Positions 52,222 to 62,641 of a DNA stretch of 64,000 bases are shown in pieces. The position numbers were made by a program, and so were the translations under genes. The notes under the pieces are model-generated. The model searched no databases and was not told the DNA's origin. It saw nothing but the letters and a program-made list of their open reading frames with translations. Source of the stretch: Limimaricola soesokkakensis (GTDB lineage Bacteria > Pseudomonadota > Alphaproteobacteria > Rhodobacterales > Rhodobacteraceae); NCBI RefSeq assembly GCF_900172345.1, contig NZ_FWFY01000009.1, forward strand, positions 101,329 to 165,328. The letters run 5' to 3'. Every line of letters begins with the position of its first letter. Position 1 is the first letter of the stretch.

Positions 52222-52473
52222 TCAGCTCAGGACTGGGGGCGGCGCCATGCCCTTTTTGGCGCATTTCTTCAGATAGGCCGGTGTCCAGTGCCGGTACTTG
52301 CCCAGATCATTCTGCTGGTGGATCAGCATCGTGAGAAAACCCTCGCGATGCTCGGGGCGCTTCAGCGTCTTGAACATCTTCTTCTGCGCCTTGGTCATCG
52401 AGCAGCCGATGCAATGGCCTTCGCGCCGGAACTTGCAGACATCGATGCAGGGGGATGGCAGTTTCTTCGCCAT
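52222..52473 (-). CDS. DUF1289 family protein
   Basis: This 83-residue protein begins 'MAKKLPSPCIDVCKFRREGH', then 'CIGCSMTKAQKKMF'. The pattern C-x3-C-x7-C-x2-C is typical of DUF1289 and suggests a metal site. Starting at the ATG at 52473 gives the normal family length. It lies downstream of the ABC operon on the same strand but is not known to be connected with sugar transport. Confidence 0.85.
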   Translation of the reverse strand: MAKKLPSPCIDVCKFRREGHCIGCSMTKAQKKMFKTLKRPEHREGFLTMLIHQQNDLGKYRHWTPAYLKKCAKKGMAPPPVLS

Positions 52474-52648
52474 GAATTCTCCGCTCAGACAGGGGGCAGC
52501 CTGCGTATCCTGAGCGAGATAGAGGCCCCGCCTTTCCGGGGAAAGACGGGGCGAAGAGTATCCCGGGCGGCCGCGCGGCTTTCCGCAAGGTTGCCCCGCG
52601 ACGAGCCGATCGGACCAAGATGCCCTCAGGCGGGACACCTCGTACGGA

Positions 52649-53700
<1,052 letters not shown>

Positions 53701-53701
<1 letters not shown>

Positions 53702-54975
53702 CACGCACCTCCTTTCGCGTCAGCGGCCGTTCCCGCCCAGGTGAGCCAGATCGCCGCCGTCCAGGTGAAGGCATCGCCGCCACAGGGCGTGCCGTCGATC
53801 GGATCGAAATATTCGAAGAAGCCGTGCTGCTCGATCAGCTCCGCCGTCTCGCGGCGCAGCCGCTCGGCGGCCGCGTGGTGGCCGCGATCCTTCAGCCCGA
53901 TCGCCATCAACGCGTTGACCACCGGCCATGAGGGCCCACGCCAGTAACGGCGCGGGTCGAACTCTGCCGAGGCCGGATCGGCCGAGGGAAAGCCGTAACG
54001 CACCGCGTCCCACAGCTCGGTCATGCGGGCGTCCAGCTCGGGGCTTTCGACGCCCGCGAGATAGGCGAGGAAGGCGGCCGAGCCGATCCGCCCCGAAAAG
54101 CGCCCGGTCTTGAGGTCGCGCGCGTCGTATCCGCGCGTCTCCGCGTTCCAGATCGACGGCACGGCGGCGCGCAGATCGGCGGCCCAGCCCTCGATCTCGC
54201 TCACGTCATGGCCGAGCGCGCGGCCCATGGCGGCGAGGTCGTCATGCGCGCGCAGTAGGATGAAGGTGATGCCCGGGTCGGCCATCAGGAACGGGCCGTT
54301 CTTCACGATCTCGGACTGGTCCCAGCCACACTCGCGGCCGAACTGCACCATGGCGATGTAGCGGTCGTAATCCGCCTTGCCGGGGCGCATGGACGGGTCG
54401 ACATGGCCGGTGTCGCGGCGGGTGTATTCGCCGACATTCGAGCCGTCGACATTGCTCATGCCGATGTCCCAGTCGGGGCAGTTGTCGCGCCCGGATTCCC
54501 ACGGATGGGTGATCGCGACCACGCCCGAGCCGCAACGGTAGTCGCGCCACCAGCGGTGCCAGGCGAGCATTTTCGGGTAGAGCGCCGCGATGCGGTCGCG
54601 GCCCGCCTCGGGGTCCATGTCGAGGATCAGCCGGGCCATGGTCGCGGCCACCGGCGGCTGGCTGATGCCGGAGGTTGGCGGCGAAACCTGCGTGCCCCAG
54701 ACGTCGGGGCCGGGGAAGTAGCCCGGATCGGGCCTGTGGAAGATGATGTGCGGCACCATGCCGTCGTCCCACTGGGCCGAGAACAGCGTTTCGAGTTCGG
54801 TCCAGGCTCGGTCGAGATCGAAGGTCGCGAAGCCCCAGGCGGCGAAGGCGCTGTCCCAGTTCCACTGGTAGGGATAGAGCCCGTCGGTCGGCACGGTGTA
54901 GCCGCCGCGGTCGTTGCCGCGCAGGATCGCGCGGGCCTGCTCGTCGAGGGCGGGCGAGATGCGGGGGTTGGTCAT
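53701..54975 (-). CDS. MGH1-like/GH63-type glycoside hydrolase (probable glycosylglycerate hydrolase)
   Basis: This 424-residue (alpha/alpha)6-barrel protein has '[20 protein letters not shown]', '[19 protein letters not shown]', '[14 protein letters not shown]' and '[19 protein letters not shown]'. This pattern is shared with bacterial GH63 mannosylglycerate and glucosylglycerate hydrolases. There is no signal peptide, so it acts in the cytoplasm on imported substrate. It lies between a permease and the ATPase gene with overlaps or short gaps. An ATG at 54984 overlaps the permease stop, but the one at 54975 has AAAGGA at a better distance. Other alpha-glycosides cannot be excluded. Confidence 0.78.
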
Positions 54976-54980
54976 GGGAA

Positions 54981-56189
54981 TCATCCTTTGACGGAGCCTG
55001 CGGTGAGGCCTTTGGTCATGAAGCGTTCGAGCCCGAGGAACAGCGCCATGATCGGCACGGTCGCGATCACGGAGCCCGCCATCAGGTGCTGGCGCGGGAT
55101 CTCGGAGGAGTTGAGGGCGGCGATGCCGCGGGTGAGCGTGAATTTCGACGGATCGTCGAGCAGCATGAAGGCCAGCAGGAACTCGTTCCACGCGATCATG
55201 AAGACGTAGAGCGAGACGGAGGCCAGCGCCGGCATCGACAGCGGCAGGGTGATCTGCCAGATCACCTTGAGCCGCGACAGCCCGTCCATGAGACCGGCCT
55301 CCTCGATCTCGGCCGGAAGCCCCCGGAAGTAGCCCTGCAGCATGTAGAGCGCGACCGGGATCGTGGTGACCGGGTAGATCATGACGATGCCGAAGATCGA
55401 GTTGCGCAGGCCCAGCATCGAGAAGGCGATGTAGATCGGCAGCGCCAGCACGATCATCGGCACCATGTAGATCAGAAGGATCGAGCGGGAGATCATCGCC
55501 CGTCCCGCGAAGCGCAGCCGCGCCACCGCATAGGCGCCGGGAATGGCGAAGATCAGCGTGATGATCACGGTGAGCACCGAGACCAGGAACGAGGTCCAGA
55601 GATAGCTGCCGAAGTTGAACTGGCCGAACAGTTCGGCATAGCTGCGAAACAGCCCCCAGCCCTTGGACAGGTCGATCGAGAAGTCGAGCGGGTTCTGGAT
55701 CAGCTCGGACTGGTTCTTCAGCGAGGTCATCACCATCACGTAGAAGGGGATGGCGACGATGGCGGTGAAGAAGATGTAGCCGAAGCCGGTCAGGAAGCGG
55801 ATCACCGCGGCCTCGAATTCGTGCCGGGTGAGCGCACCGGGGCGACAGCCCTGCATCATCGCCGCGATCGGCCAGCCGATGGCGGCACCGGCGACGCCGC
55901 CCGCCAGCAGCGCGGTCCAGAGCGCGACGTCCGGCCCGGTGACCACCGCCGCCACCGGCGTGACGGCGAGGATGGCGCCGAGGGCGAGGCCCACCGGCCC
56001 GGCCAGCCGCGGCATTGCCACGGCGAGGGTTCCGAGACCGGCCCCCAGAAGTCCCGCGCCAATGCCGCCGGGACGGTAGGCGCCGCCCGTGGCGAAGGAA
56101 AAGACGACCGCGGTGGTGGTGGCGATGACCAGCGCCCAGAGAAGACCCAGGAGCGGCCCTGCGACATATCCGTGACGGAACATGCTCAT
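54981..56189 (-). CDS. Sugar ABC transporter permease (MalG/AglG type) with extra N-terminal membrane region
   Basis: This is a 402-residue protein. The C-terminal 275 residues are a MalG-type permease with six helices and the EAA loop 'EIEEAGLMDGLSRLKVIWQI'. The first 130 residues add about four extra hydrophobic helices ('LLGLLWALVIATTTAVVF', 'LLGAGLGTLAVAM', 'LALGAILAVTPVAAVV', 'AGGVAGAAIGW'), absent from MalG. The ATG overlaps the end of the other permease gene. The function of the extension is unknown. Confidence 0.88.
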   Translation of the reverse strand: MSMFRHGYVAGPLLGLLWALVIATTTAVVFSFATGGAYRPGGIGAGLLGAGLGTLAVAMPRLAGPVGLALGAILAVTPVAAVVTGPDVALWTALLAGGVAGAAIGWPIAAMMQGCRPGALTRHEFEAAVIRFLTGFGYIFFTAIVAIPFYVMVMTSLKNQSELIQNPLDFSIDLSKGWGLFRSYAELFGQFNFGSYLWTSFLVSVLTVIITLIFAIPGAYAVARLRFAGRAMISRSILLIYMVPMIVLALPIYIAFSMLGLRNSIFGIVMIYPVTTIPVALYMLQGYFRGLPAEIEEAGLMDGLSRLKVIWQITLPLSMPALASVSLYVFMIAWNEFLLAFMLLDDPSKFTLTRGIAALNSSEIPRQHLMAGSVIATVPIMALFLGLERFMTKGLTAGSVKG

Positions 56190-57490
56190 AGCCCCTCCTC
56201 CTGGCTGATGAAGCGGAAGAACAGGAAGCTGAACACCAGCAGGCAGCCGAAGATCACCACGGCCACGGCCGCGCCCGCCCCGATGTTGGAGACGGCGAAG
56301 GCCTGTTCATAGACGTTGACGGTGAGGGTCCGGGTACCGGCATTGCCGCCGGTGAGCAGGAAGATGTCGTCGAACTTGTTGAAGGTCCAGATGAAGCGCA
56401 GCAGGAACAGCACCGACAGGATGCCCAGAAGCTGCGGCATCGACAGGTACCAGAACTGCTGGAACGGGCTGGCCCCGTCCATGTCGGCGGCCTCGTACAT
56501 GTCGGTGTCGATCGACTGCATCCGGGCGAGGATGAACAGGAAGGACAGAGGGAAGTAGCGCCAGACCTCAAACAGGATCACCATGATCAACGCCAAGGGC
56601 CGCTGGCCGAAGAAGTTGATCGCCTCGGTCGTCACCCCCATCTGGATCAGCAGCGCGTTGGCCGAGCCCGAGAACGGGTCGAACAGGATGATCCAGGTGA
56701 AGGCCACCGCGATCACCGGCGCGACATAGGGAAAGAGGTAGAGGCCGCGCAGCACGCCCTGCCCCCGGAACGACTTGTCCAGCAGCAGCGCCGCGAAGAG
56801 ACCGAAGAGCAGCGCGCCGATGGTGCCGAAGACGGTGTAGACCAGCGTCACCCACAGCACGCCCCAGAACTCGGACCCGTCGAAGACGCGGGCGAAGTTC
56901 TCGAAGGTGAAATTGCCGGAGGTCAGCACGTTGGGGGCCTGACCGGTGAGGCCCGGCGGGCTGTCGGGCAGCTCCATCCCGGCATCGGCAAAACCCTGTC
57001 CGATGGTGACCGGGATCTCGATGGTTTCGCGGTGGCCGCCCTCGAAATCGCCGAGCTCGCAGGTCAGGGCCAGCCCGTCGAGCGCGCAGCGCGGGTCGAG
57101 ATCGCCGATCTCCAGCCCCTCGGGCAGGGTGTCGGTCAGGACCACGCCGGTGATCACCTGGTCCTGGCTGGAATTGCGCAGCCGGTAGCGCAGCGTGGCG
57201 TCGTCGCCCACCGCTTCGGGCCGGCCGCGCAGATCCTCGCTGACCACCGGGGTCGGCGGGCGCAGATCGGCGAGGCCGACAGGCTTCACGCTGATCCAAA
57301 AGATCGCCAGCAGTGGCAGCACGACCACGAGGGTCACGGCGGCGACGGTGGGCAGCAGGAGCCCCCAGGCCAGCCGTGCCTCGCGGCGCTCGAGCGGGTT
57401 GCGGCCCTTGGGCGGTTTCGGCGCGGGGCGGCTCGTCTCGGCGCTCTGGCCGAGCGGCACTGGCCCACTTCGTGGGGTCTGGGCGGTCAT
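56186..57490 (-). CDS. Sugar ABC transporter permease (MalF/AglF type) with DUF11-like periplasmic insert
   Basis: This is a 434-residue protein. After the first helix ('LLLPTVAAVTLVVVLPLLAI') there is a periplasmic segment of about 130 residues with 'ATLRYRLRNSSQDQVITGVV', 'LTDTLPEGLEI' and 'TCELGDFEGGHRETIEIPVT', which has the DTLPxGL pattern of DUF11-type Ig-like domains. The usual permease core follows with the EAA loop 'YEAADMDGASPFQQFWYLSM'. The insert sits where MalF has its P2 loop, so it may contact the binding protein. Confidence 0.87.
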   Translation of the reverse strand: MTAQTPRSGPVPLGQSAETSRPAPKPPKGRNPLERREARLAWGLLLPTVAAVTLVVVLPLLAIFWISVKPVGLADLRPPTPVVSEDLRGRPEAVGDDATLRYRLRNSSQDQVITGVVLTDTLPEGLEIGDLDPRCALDGLALTCELGDFEGGHRETIEIPVTIGQGFADAGMELPDSPPGLTGQAPNVLTSGNFTFENFARVFDGSEFWGVLWVTLVYTVFGTIGALLFGLFAALLLDKSFRGQGVLRGLYLFPYVAPVIAVAFTWIILFDPFSGSANALLIQMGVTTEAINFFGQRPLALIMVILFEVWRYFPLSFLFILARMQSIDTDMYEAADMDGASPFQQFWYLSMPQLLGILSVLFLLRFIWTFNKFDDIFLLTGGNAGTRTLTVNVYEQAFAVSNIGAGAAVAVVIFGCLLVFSFLFFRFISQEEGL

Positions 57491-57578
57491 GGTCCGGTCC
57501 TCGCGGATGGCGGATGGGAAATGGAGATTTGCGGGCGGCCCCGCGCGGGGAGGAACGCGCAGGGTCGCCCGGCCGCGA

Positions 57579-58925
57579 TCACTGGATCGCGGCCAGCTCG
57601 TCGTTCATCGCCTCGATGGCGGCCGGGGCGTCGATCTGGCCATCGATGTACTGGCGCACCACGCGGTTGATGGCCTGCGAGTTGATCATCTTGGAGGCCA
57701 GCGCCAGCTGCCCCTCCTCGACGCCCCAGCGCTTGGCCACGTCGAGCCCGCCGACGATCTCGTCGATCATCTCCTGGTCGTAGAGCTCGGACATCGGCTT
57801 CTTGCGATCGACGCCCATCGGAAGGGCGGCCCAGGATTCCGAGAACTCCTCCGGGTTCTCGGCGGTGCCGCGCCGCACCGGAAACTTGCCCTCGGGCGCG
57901 ATCGACAACGTCTTGGTGTAGCCCTCGTTCATCGAGAACTCGACGAACTCCATCGCCGCGTCGGTCGAAGCGTCGTTAGTGATGCCGAAGTAGCGGATGT
58001 CGGCCCAGGCCGCGCCCTCGGGGTTCGAGGGGCCGGAGAAGTTGGTGACGATGCCGGTCTTCGAGGCCAGCTCGGGCGAGGTCGGATCGTCGTTGATGGT
58101 CGGCGGATTGCTGTCGCGCAGGCCCGCAAGCTCGTCGAGGATGAAGGGCGACCAGATGATCATCGCCGCATCACCGGAGAAGTAGAGCGAGCGCGACTGG
58201 TCCCAGTAAAGCTCGCCCGGCGGCGAAGCTTCGGCGATCGCCTTGTAGAACTCCAGCACCTCGGTGGTCTTCTGCTCGTCGAGCGGCTGGAAGCCGTCGG
58301 GGCCGACCGGCGAGACGCCGTTGGCGAGGAAGACGTGCTCGAGCACCTGGCTCATGAAGTTCTCGTCGACCTTGGTGGCGGCGACGAAGCCGTACATCTC
58401 GGGAGGGTTGTGCAACGCCTCGATCGCGGTGCGAACCGCGTCGAAGGAGGTCGGCGCTTCGAGCCCGGCTTCCTCGAACAGGTCCTTGCGGTAGATGATC
58501 ATCTGGGTCCAGCCATCGACCGGTACGCTGGCATAGCCGCCGCCCTCAAGTGCCGCCATCTCGAGCGCGCCGGGCGCGAAGGTGTCCTCGCCGAGGTTCT
58601 CGATCACGTCGGTCGCGGCATCGATGTCGAGGATGCCGGCCTCGGCCCAGGGCAGCGCGTATTGCAGCGTGTGATAGATCACGTCCGGCAGGTCGCCCGC
58701 CGCATAGGCCGCGGTGGCACGGGTGCCCAGATCGCTCTCGGTGACCGGGATCACCTCGACCGAATGGCCCGAGGCCGCCTCGAACTCGGCCGCCAGCTCC
58801 TGCTGCGCGGCAAGCCGCTCGGGCTGCTCCTCGGTGGTCCAGAAGCGCAGCTCCTCGGCCTGCGCGGCCCCGGCGCTCAGCGCGATCAGCGCCGCACCTG
58901 CCATCAGGCGGGTCTTGTGGGTCAT
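57579..58925 (-). CDS. Sugar ABC transporter substrate-binding protein
   Basis: This is a 448-residue protein. The signal peptide 'MTHKTRLMAGAALIALSAGA' ends at AQA-EE. The mature part is a family 1 solute-binding protein: 'LRFWTTEEQPERLAAQQELA' and 'DLPDVIYHTLQYALPWAEAG'. GGAGGAGA before the ATG at 58925 decides the start. It is the first transport gene after the LacI regulator. The ligand is inferred from the hydrolase, glycerate kinase and epimerase genes nearby. Confidence 0.92.
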   Translation of the reverse strand: MTHKTRLMAGAALIALSAGAAQAEELRFWTTEEQPERLAAQQELAAEFEAASGHSVEVIPVTESDLGTRATAAYAAGDLPDVIYHTLQYALPWAEAGILDIDAATDVIENLGEDTFAPGALEMAALEGGGYASVPVDGWTQMIIYRKDLFEEAGLEAPTSFDAVRTAIEALHNPPEMYGFVAATKVDENFMSQVLEHVFLANGVSPVGPDGFQPLDEQKTTEVLEFYKAIAEASPPGELYWDQSRSLYFSGDAAMIIWSPFILDELAGLRDSNPPTINDDPTSPELASKTGIVTNFSGPSNPEGAAWADIRYFGITNDASTDAAMEFVEFSMNEGYTKTLSIAPEGKFPVRRGTAENPEEFSESWAALPMGVDRKKPMSELYDQEMIDEIVGGLDVAKRWGVEEGQLALASKMINSQAINRVVRQYIDGQIDAPAAIEAMNDELAAIQ

Positions 58926-58948
58926 GATGTCTCCTCCCTTGGTGAAAA

Positions 58949-60055
58949 TCATGTGGTTTCGGTGGCGAGGCGCTTCGACAGCGCTTCGGAACTCAGCCGG
59001 GGCGGACCGGCCGATCCGCGATCCGCGAAAGCGGCGCGGGCGGTCTCGCGCAGGGTCTCGGGGGCGGCGCCGCGGATGCGGTCGATCAGCAGTTCCGCGA
59101 GCCGGTGCCCCGCCGCGCGGGTGTCGACCGTGAAGGAAGACAGCGGCGGTTGCACATGGGCGCCGTCCGGCACGCCGTCATAGCTGATCACCGAGACATC
59201 GCGGCCCACCTGGAGCCCCCGCTCGGCGCAGGCCCGGTAGAGGCCGAGAGCCGCGTGGTCGACCGCGAACACCACCGCCGTGGGCGGCTGCGGCAGCGCC
59301 AGCAGAGCGCGCGTTTCCCGCGCGCCGTCATCGGTGTTGAGCGCACCGCCGCGGATCAGCTCCGGATCCTCCGGCAGGCCGGCCGCGTCGAGGCCGTCGC
59401 GGTAGCCTTGCAGGCGCAGACGGCTGTAATTGTAGGCCGTGCCGCCATTGACGAAGGCGATCCGCCGGTGGCCGAGACTGGCGAGATGCAGCACCGCGTC
59501 CCGCATCGCCGCCTCGCCGAGGATGTCGAACCAAGCGCAGCCCTCGGGATCGGCGGTGCGGCCGAACATCACGAAAGGCACGCCCCGTGCGCGCAGCAGC
59601 GCCACGCGGGCGTCATGCGACAGGGTGCGCGGCAGAATGAATCCGTCGGCTTTCCGGTCCTCGACCAGCTGCTCCATGGTGCGGACCGCGTCGGCTTCGC
59701 TATCGGCCGTGGCTACTGTGAGGGTCCAGCCCTCGGCGCTGGCGGCCACGGAGATGCCGGCGAGGAAATCCGCGAGGAACGGGCGCTGCGCGTCGTGATC
59801 GCCGATCTGTACCACGAGGCCAAGCGCCCGCACCCGGCCGGTCCGGATCGCTTGCGCGTGGCTGAGCGGGCGGTAGCCCATGGTTTCGGCGCCCCGGCGC
59901 ACCCTCAGACGGGTCCGCTCCGAAATATCGGGATAGCCGTTCAGCGCCCGGCTCACCGTGCTCTTGCTGAGCCCCAGAGCCGCCGATAGCGCGGTGATCG
60001 TCACCCGCCCCGGCTGCGCCCGGCCCTCTTCGTGATCATGGATCGCCTTGGTCAC
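58949..60055 (-). CDS. LacI-family transcriptional regulator of the ABC operon
   Basis: This 368-residue protein has an N-terminal LacI helix-turn-helix ('TITALSAALGLSKSTVSRAL' then 'NGYPDISERTRLRV') and a periplasmic-binding-like sensor domain ending 'SSFTVDTRAAGHRLAELLID'. The start is a GTG at 60055. It is first in the operon, with the palindromic operator 60086-60101 just upstream, so it probably represses its own transcript until the sugar is present. Confidence 0.9.
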   Translation of the reverse strand: MTKAIHDHEEGRAQPGRVTITALSAALGLSKSTVSRALNGYPDISERTRLRVRRGAETMGYRPLSHAQAIRTGRVRALGLVVQIGDHDAQRPFLADFLAGISVAASAEGWTLTVATADSEADAVRTMEQLVEDRKADGFILPRTLSHDARVALLRARGVPFVMFGRTADPEGCAWFDILGEAAMRDAVLHLASLGHRRIAFVNGGTAYNYSRLRLQGYRDGLDAAGLPEDPELIRGGALNTDDGARETRALLALPQPPTAVVFAVDHAALGLYRACAERGLQVGRDVSVISYDGVPDGAHVQPPLSSFTVDTRAAGHRLAELLIDRIRGAAPETLRETARAAFADRGSAGPPRLSSEALSKRLATETT

Positions 60056-60078
60056 TTCGAATCTCCCTTGATTCGAAG
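60055..60078. promoter_or_regulatory. Inverted repeat at the lacI start
   Basis: CTTCGAATC (60055-60063) and GATTCGAAG (60070-60078) are perfect 9-bp arms separated by six bases. The repeat covers the ribosome-binding region of the lacI gene and could be a second operator or an mRNA hairpin. Confidence 0.45.
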
Positions 60079-60085
60079 CTCGTTT

Positions 60086-60101
60086 CCGAAACCGGTTTCG
60101 G
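60086..60101. promoter_or_regulatory. Probable LacI-family operator of the ABC operon
   Basis: CCGAAACCGGTTTCGG is a perfect 16-bp palindrome with the central CG typical of LacI-family sites (like AANCGNTT). It lies 31 bp upstream of the first gene of the operon. Confidence 0.75.
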
Positions 60102-60208
60102 CAATTGGTATTTCGTTAAAGCAGTAGCTTTTCGATGCTGCACTGCCGCATTGGGAAGCTGGCAGTCCACGCCGCCAGCCTTCACTTTTTTAAGGAGACC
60201 TTGGCTAC

Positions 60209-61486
60209 TCAACCTCGCGGAAGAATGAGCAAGGCCCTGAAATCATTGACATTGGTTAGAGTCGGCCCGGTCACGACCTGCTCCTCTACGCGGGCGAAGA
60301 ACCCATGGGCATCGTTCTCTGCCAGCGCCGTCTCCGCAGCCTCCCGCCCCGCCTTGGCCAGCGTGTCCGGCCCGGCACAAGCGCCGGCAACCTCGTCCGA
60401 GCCGTCGACCCCATCCGTATCGCAGGCCAGCACGTGGATCCGAGGATCACCCTCCAGCGCGATCGCGGCGGCCAGTGCGAACTCGGCATTCGGACCGCCG
60501 CTTCCCTTGCCGCGGCGGGTCACCGTGCATTCACCGCCCGACAGGAGCAGCACAGGCGCGTCGCCCGGCGCCATCGCCTCCGCGATCTCGCGCGCCATGC
60601 GGGCCTGCTCCCGCGCCAAGTCGCGCGCTTCTCCCTCCAAGGCGTCGCCCAGCATCCGGACCTCGCAGCCCGCCTGCTTGGCAAGCGCCGCTGCCGCTTC
60701 GAGCGACTGCGACGGCGCGGCGACGATCCGGGTCTTGGCCCGGGCTAGCCGGGGATCGCCGGGACGTACCGGATCGAGCCCGGCCGCCAATGCCGCACGG
60801 GCCGAGGCCGGTACCGCAATGTTCCAGCGCTCGATGACCTCCAGCGCCTGTTCGGGCGTGCTGGTGTCGGCCACGGTGGGCCCGGAAGCGATCTCCGACG
60901 GATCGTCGCCGGGCACGTCCGAAATCACCAATGTCAGGAGCCGCGCAGGAGCGCAGGCCGCGCCGAGCCGACCACCCTTCACGCGGCTCAACTGCTTACG
61001 CACCACGTTCATCGCGGAGATTGGCGCACCCGAGGCCAAAAGCGCCTCGTTCACCGCCTGCTTGTCCTCTAGCTTCATCCCTTCGGGTGGCGCGCAAAGC
61101 AGCGCCGAGCCGCCGCCCGAGATCAGCGCCAGCACGTGATCCTCCGGTCCCAGTCCCGCCAGCATGTCGAGAAGCCGCGTCGTCGCCTCGAGCCCCGCCC
61201 GGTCCGGCACCGGATGCGCCGCCTCGACGATGTCGATGCCTTGGCAGGGTCGCGCATAGCCGTAGCGCGTCAGCACCAGCCCCTCGCAAGGGCCATAGAC
61301 GGCCTCCACCGCTTCGGCCATGCGGGCGCTGGCCTTGCCCGCCCCGATCACCAGGAGCCGCCCCTCGGGGCGGGGCGGCAGGTGATCGGCCATCACCTCC
61401 ATCGGATCGGCCCGCGCGACGGCGGCGCGGAAGAGCGTCTCAAGAAAACCGCGCGGGTCGGCGGCTGGCTGCGGAACGGATGTCAT
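60209..61486 (-). CDS. gckA: Glycerate 2-kinase (GckA/MOFRL family)
   Basis: This 425-residue class II glycerate kinase has N-terminal 'LLVIGAGKASARMAEAVEAV', 'HPVPDRAGLEATTRLL', 'ALISGGGSALLCAPPEG' and 'LVISDVPGDDPSEIASGPTV', then a C-terminal MOFRL domain with 'LLLSGGECTVTRRGKGSGGP' and 'ACDTDGVDGSDEVAGA'. It phosphorylates D-glycerate to 2-phosphoglycerate. It diverges from the second LacI gene across a 125-bp region with an operator-like dyad. In this setting it can use the glycerate released by the GH63-like hydrolase. Confidence 0.92.
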   Translation of the reverse strand: MTSVPQPAADPRGFLETLFRAAVARADPMEVMADHLPPRPEGRLLVIGAGKASARMAEAVEAVYGPCEGLVLTRYGYARPCQGIDIVEAAHPVPDRAGLEATTRLLDMLAGLGPEDHVLALISGGGSALLCAPPEGMKLEDKQAVNEALLASGAPISAMNVVRKQLSRVKGGRLGAACAPARLLTLVISDVPGDDPSEIASGPTVADTSTPEQALEVIERWNIAVPASARAALAAGLDPVRPGDPRLARAKTRIVAAPSQSLEAAAALAKQAGCEVRMLGDALEGEARDLAREQARMAREIAEAMAPGDAPVLLLSGGECTVTRRGKGSGGPNAEFALAAAIALEGDPRIHVLACDTDGVDGSDEVAGACAGPDTLAKAGREAAETALAENDAHGFFARVEEQVVTGPTLTNVNDFRALLILPRG

Positions 61487-61553
61487 GCGGTTTCCTCCTC
61501 GCCGACAGGACTGGTCGCGCCGCCGCTTCGGCAGACAGGCGTTGCGCGGCCAA

Positions 61554-61569
61554 GGTATAACGTTGTATC
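61554..61569. promoter_or_regulatory. Operator-like dyad between gckA and the second LacI gene
   Basis: GGTATAACGTTGTATC has a central AACGTT and matching outer bases (six of eight pairs), the usual form of a LacI-family site. It differs from the 60086 operator, which suggests a separate regulator, most simply the LacI protein encoded at 61612. Confidence 0.5.
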
Positions 61570-61611
61570 TGATGTCTGGAAAGCACTTGCTGCCTTGGCG
61601 GAACGGAGACC

Positions 61612-62622
61612 ATGGCAAACAGACCCAAGCTCAGCACCGTCGCCGCGGCGGCCGGCGTCTCGACCGCGACGGTCAGTCAGGTGCTGCGCGGCACGGGACG
61701 GATCTCGGCCCAGACGCGTGATCGGGTGCTCGCGGCGGCGCGGCAAGTGAACTACCTGCCCGACGGCCGAGCCGCGGCACTGCGTTCCGGCGAAAACCGC
61801 GAGATTGGCTTGGTGCTGCACCACCTCGCCAACCCGTTCAATGCAGAGGTCGTCAGCGGCGTGAGCGACCGGTTGGAACGGGCGGGTCATCTCGTCTCGG
61901 TACTCGATTCCCGCGACGATGCGGAGCGAGAGGGACGCAATCTGCGCGCCCTGATCGCCAGCATGCGCGGTGGTCTGATCTGGGTGCCGGCAAGCGGCAC
62001 CGACCCCGCCACGCTCGACCTCCTCGTGGCGCAGCGCCTGCCGGTGGTCACCTTCTTGCACCGCGTGGCCGAACGCTTCGATCATGTCGGGCTGCGCAAC
62101 GCGGCGGCGCTCGGTCGCGCGGTCGACCACCTTGTGGAACTCGGCCATCGCCGAATCGCCTTTCTCGGTGGCACCACGCCTCGCGCCCCGCGCGCCGAGC
62201 GGATCGCAGGCTATGCATCTGCCCTCGCCGCACATGGCCTTGGCGCGCCGCAGGTCTTCCCATGCGAGGACAGCAAGCCCGGCGGCCTCTCCGCCATGCT
62301 AAAGCTGCGCGAGACCCATCCGGAGGTCACGGCGGTCGTCTGCAACGGCGATATGGTGGCGCTCGGCGCCTGTCTCGGCTTGGGTCGGCGCGCCGAAACG
62401 CCGGGGCGGGAAGTCTCGGTGATCGGTTTCGACGACGTCGCCGACGCAGCGCTGGCCACGCCGGCGCTGACCACCCTTTCGATCGCCCCCTACTCCCTCG
62501 GCCAGCACCTGGCCGAGCGGCTTCTTGCACGGCTGTCGGACCGCGCCGCCGCCCCCGTTCACCAGGAACTCGATGCCTCCCTGATCCTGCGTGACACCAC
62601 CGCACCGCCCTTGCCTCGATAA
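61612..62622 (+). CDS. LacI-family transcriptional regulator, second
   Basis: This 336-residue protein has an N-terminal helix-turn-helix ('TVAAAAGVSTATVSQVLRGT' and 'GRISAQTRDRVLAAARQVNY') and a sensor domain with 'IGLVLHHLANPFNAEVVSGV', 'VVCNGDMVALGACLGLG' and 'VSVIGFDDVADAALATPALT'. It is divergent from gckA and 19 bp upstream of the epimerase gene, which it probably controls together with gckA. Confidence 0.9.
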   Translation: MANRPKLSTVAAAAGVSTATVSQVLRGTGRISAQTRDRVLAAARQVNYLPDGRAAALRSGENREIGLVLHHLANPFNAEVVSGVSDRLERAGHLVSVLDSRDDAEREGRNLRALIASMRGGLIWVPASGTDPATLDLLVAQRLPVVTFLHRVAERFDHVGLRNAAALGRAVDHLVELGHRRIAFLGGTTPRAPRAERIAGYASALAAHGLGAPQVFPCEDSKPGGLSAMLKLRETHPEVTAVVCNGDMVALGACLGLGRRAETPGREVSVIGFDDVADAALATPALTTLSIAPYSLGQHLAERLLARLSDRAAAPVHQELDASLILRDTTAPPLPR

Positions 62623-62641
62623 CCACTCCGGAGACGCCTTC

